64,000 bases of DNA from Rhynochetos jubatus (lineage: Eukaryota; Chordata; Aves; Eurypygiformes; Rhynochetidae): assembly GCA_027574665.1 (NCBI GenBank), contig CM050650.1, positions 54,605,304 to 54,669,303 on the forward strand, given 5' to 3'. The notes below the pieces were generated by a model that saw only the letters and a program-made list of their open reading frames with translations, had not been told where the DNA came from and ran no database searches. Below are positions 61,376 to 64,000 of the stretch, piece by piece. Each line of letters opens with the position of its first letter. Within the stretch, counting starts at the first letter, position 1. The translations under genes and the position numbers were made by a program.

Positions 61376-63134
61376 GCCCGGCCCCAGTGGTCCTGTACAT
61401 TTTCCTTGGAGCTAGGTGAACACAAGTTACTTCTACAAGAAGTCTTGTGGAAGTTAGCTGTTTCAGGACACGTTGAATGTAGTTTGTGCTGAAAACTGCT
61501 GACTGAAATCTTTTAAAGTGGGCAAACAACAAATATGAGACAGGAGCAGCATGGAGCTTCCTCTCTTATCTTTTTTTCCCAGGGATGGAAAGGGAGTGCC
61601 TGACTTTGATCTTATTCCCTTCCTTCCACCTGTTTCTGCGTGCATGTTCATGCAGTTTCATGTCTGAAGACTTGATTGTCTCTGGTGTTCCTGGAATCTC
61701 TCCCATTTGAGAAAATCTGTAGGTGGAAATAGAAACAGGTCTGAGAATCTGGAGGAGCAAAGATTAGAGGAGTCTTCCTCATCAACATGTTTGTGTCCAG
61801 GCTGATCTCTACAAGTGCCTCAAATCTTAGACTTTGGATGTTTGTAAGAAAAGTAGCCAGTTAAAAACAGGTGGATTGTTCCTTTAACACAGTATTATAC
61901 TTTGAATTCAAAGTTCCTTTGCACTGGCAGTTCTGTATTAAACTGACTAGCACACAACTGGTACTTTAAAGATGTGCAGGAGTGCTTCTGGATTCCTTTT
62001 GATGGCATCAGTTCTGTACTGTGACTGTGAGGTCAGACTCAATAGGGTTTCTGTGTGCAGAAAGTGTGTGATTACCTATGGCTATCATTTTGTCCCTAGA
62101 ACGGAAATAGGCTGCTGCAGGTATTTGGTTTATGTGCAGGTGTTTTGCAGGCCTGGGTCATCTGAAGAAGCTCCACTGAAGGACTTTATGTTGGATTCCT
62201 TGGAGTTAGTTCCGTATCTATGTCCCATGCGATAATGATGTTTGTTTCTTACACATACTTCACTGCCACCCAATGACTCTGGATTTGAATGTATATGCTA
62301 AGCACGGTGTCAGTGGGAACACTGCTGTCCTTTACGTATACTATTTTATTTTAAGTTACAATGTTTAGCTGCTTGAAACTTTCTCCTGTATTTCCAATCC
62401 TATCCTTGATTTCAAAGATGGAATAATGTGAGAAGAATGCAGAACACTTAGCTCCTTGACTGTGGTGTGCTAATGAGAAAAAGCTAAATTATGTTTAAGA
62501 ACTGGAGCAGAAAGGGTGCTCAAATTGCATTACTTCCTTTCCTTGGTATCTGGAAGTAGAAAATAATTTTCTACAGAAAAGACTACTGCACTCTATTGAG
62601 TGAATTAATTAAAGTCTGTCCAAGTTAAATGTTTTACTTGAGGCAGGCTAGGGATTGTTTGGGGTTTTTTTGGCACTGAAACTGACTGGGCAGTCAAAGT
62701 AGCCAGCTGGTAGTACTCAGCTTTAAAACTTTTGATGTGTTTCATTTGATCTGGTAGTAAAATTTTAGTCTTAAAATACAGTGTTAACAGATGGAAAAAC
62801 TAAATGACATTAATTGTCATTTGTAACATGTCTCTTTCGGCAAAGCAGTATGAGTAATGCAATCAACCAGACTTTAAGACAGTCTGTCCGTAGTCTCGTG
62901 TCCTGACACAACCTTTACCAAGGTATACTGGTTAACTTCATCAGGATGTGAAGGGCATTGGCTCCAGCCCTCACAGACTAGGATAATGCTGTATGTTGCC
63001 TCCAGGATCAAAAATAGTAAACTCCAACATACCTTCAGTTACTCCCGTAATAGAAGGATACAGGTCTTCCATATAAGTATATGAGATGTGATTAGTAAGA
63101 TTCATCTGCTGTGAGACAAACATCTATACTATAA

Positions 63135-63188
63135 ACACAGAATGATTTGGGCTGGAAGGGACCTTAAAGATCATCTAGTTCCAACCAC
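63135..63188 (-). mobile_element. CR1 3' terminus fragment, antisense
   Basis: The 54-bp stretch cacagaatgatttgggctgg followed by aagggaccttaaagatcatc and tagttccaacc is the reverse complement of the CR1 3' end. Nothing of the CR1 body follows, so it is a heavily 5'-truncated insertion or a later deletion remnant. Confidence 0.88.
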
Positions 63189-64000
63189 TTGAAGCCTCCT
63201 GTTTACTGTAGATGGATGGTAGACATAGAAAGGCAGGTGAGAGAAATCCCAACTTGTGAGTCCTGGGTCTTGGTTAAAAAAAAAAAATGTCGTTTTTGTA
63301 GCTTTGTTTTAAAAAGTTGCCCAGCACAATGATTTTAATCAGATGAAGGTCTCATTCTTGAACATGACTGCTCTTAAGTATGACTTTATATACTAAGCAG
63401 TTTCATGTGCATAAGTGTTGGTTGTCATGTGATCAATGTGTTCAAAAGCAGGGGAGATGAAGGAAGGAGAAGGCTAACCCCGAAGTGCTTCCAAGATGCA
63501 AGACAGTGGAAGGAAAGTGAAATTCACAGGAATGAGTAGCTGAAGTGTGAGTCTGGGTAAATTCTTTGAATGGTTTCTTGAAAGTCTGCCAGAGGCTAGA
63601 AACTAGCCAATGTTGTCCAGAAGGAGGAAGCCCATGTTGTACAGCCTTACCTGATGCTTGCTCAAGCTGGTCTATCTCCTTGCTGCAAATATGTTGTATT
63701 GGCTGAGTTCAAGATATAGAAATGTTGAGCCCATGTTACACAAATCCTGAGATAATGTAGACAAACAAAGTTGATCTGTCTCTTGACTCCTTAATTTCGC
63801 TTGCCAGCAGCTTCTGAATGATGCCAGCGAATTTAGGATTAAAATTACTTTGGCTGCAGTTGCAGGAGCTTTTGCAAGATGAAGCAACTAAGATCAGAGC
63901 CCTACTGTGATAGGCATTTAGTTGCAAACACAAATGAGAAATACCTGAAAAATGTGGTGCTGAGGTGTCTAGTGATGGTGACTGTAATGCACTGAAGTGG

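Larger units (their letters stand above)
40027..64000 (+). other. PPP1R14C: PPP1R14C intron 1, 5' part, continues past window
   Basis: It begins with a consensus gtgcgg donor and runs at least 24 kb. No sequence encoding the acidic segment expected after LYGCE (Glu-rich, then an IDIDDLL-like stretch) was found on the + strand, so the acceptor is beyond the end. A very long first intron is usual for this gene in vertebrates. Beyond the island (about 40650) the intron is strikingly CpG-poor. It contains no other exon I can support; long repeat-free stretches at 42020-48440, 48475-54880 and 59410-63130 hold only chance frames and short simple repeats. Confidence 0.85.

Noticed and set aside
40027..64000. 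Search for PPP1R14C exon 2
   Set aside because: No + strand segment with an acceptor encodes a Glu-rich stretch followed by the expected acidic IDIDDLL-like region. The exon is probably past the window.

Overview
The window is nuclear DNA from a vertebrate, almost certainly a bird. The evidence is CR1 LINE relics with the typical avian CR1 3' terminus, two solo LTRs of an avian ERVL-like family with 5-bp target duplications, and one vertebrate protein-coding exon. There are no operons, tRNAs, CRISPR arrays or other prokaryotic features. Most open reading frames here are chance frames or transposon relics.

The only gene I can support is PPP1R14C (KEPI, a PKC-potentiated inhibitor of protein phosphatase 1). 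Its first coding exon lies on the + strand at 39745-40026, inside a CpG island of about 1.3 kb (39300-40650), and ends at a clear 5' splice site. Everything from 40027 to the window end is read as intron 1. I found no match to the remaining PHIN-domain exons, so they should lie beyond 64000.

Positions 1-39299 are treated as upstream intergenic DNA. They hold one + strand CR1 3' fragment (3236-3765), five - strand CR1 fragments of different ages (about 9860-10620, 16205-16640, 20797-21080, 25160-25325, 32025-32660), a (TG)n microsatellite (15081-15129), a 22-base C run and a + strand solo LTR (30908-31712) flanked by TGCAG. Intron 1 holds a second solo LTR of the same family in the opposite orientation (58636-59407, flanked by CTCCC), a MIR-like SINE core relic, a short CR1 3' end and a perfect 27-bp tandem duplication.

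I found no previously undescribed system. The observations most worth checking are: a G-quadruplex motif starting 4 nt inside the intron at the PPP1R14C donor; a 24-codon upstream ORF; the matched solo-LTR pair, in which CpGs including a CRE-like site are kept in the intergenic copy and decayed in the intronic one; a stretch of about 2.07 kb without a single CpG in the intron; and perfect palindromes of 20 bp (34511-34530, paired TEAD-type motifs) and 18 bp (60284-60301).
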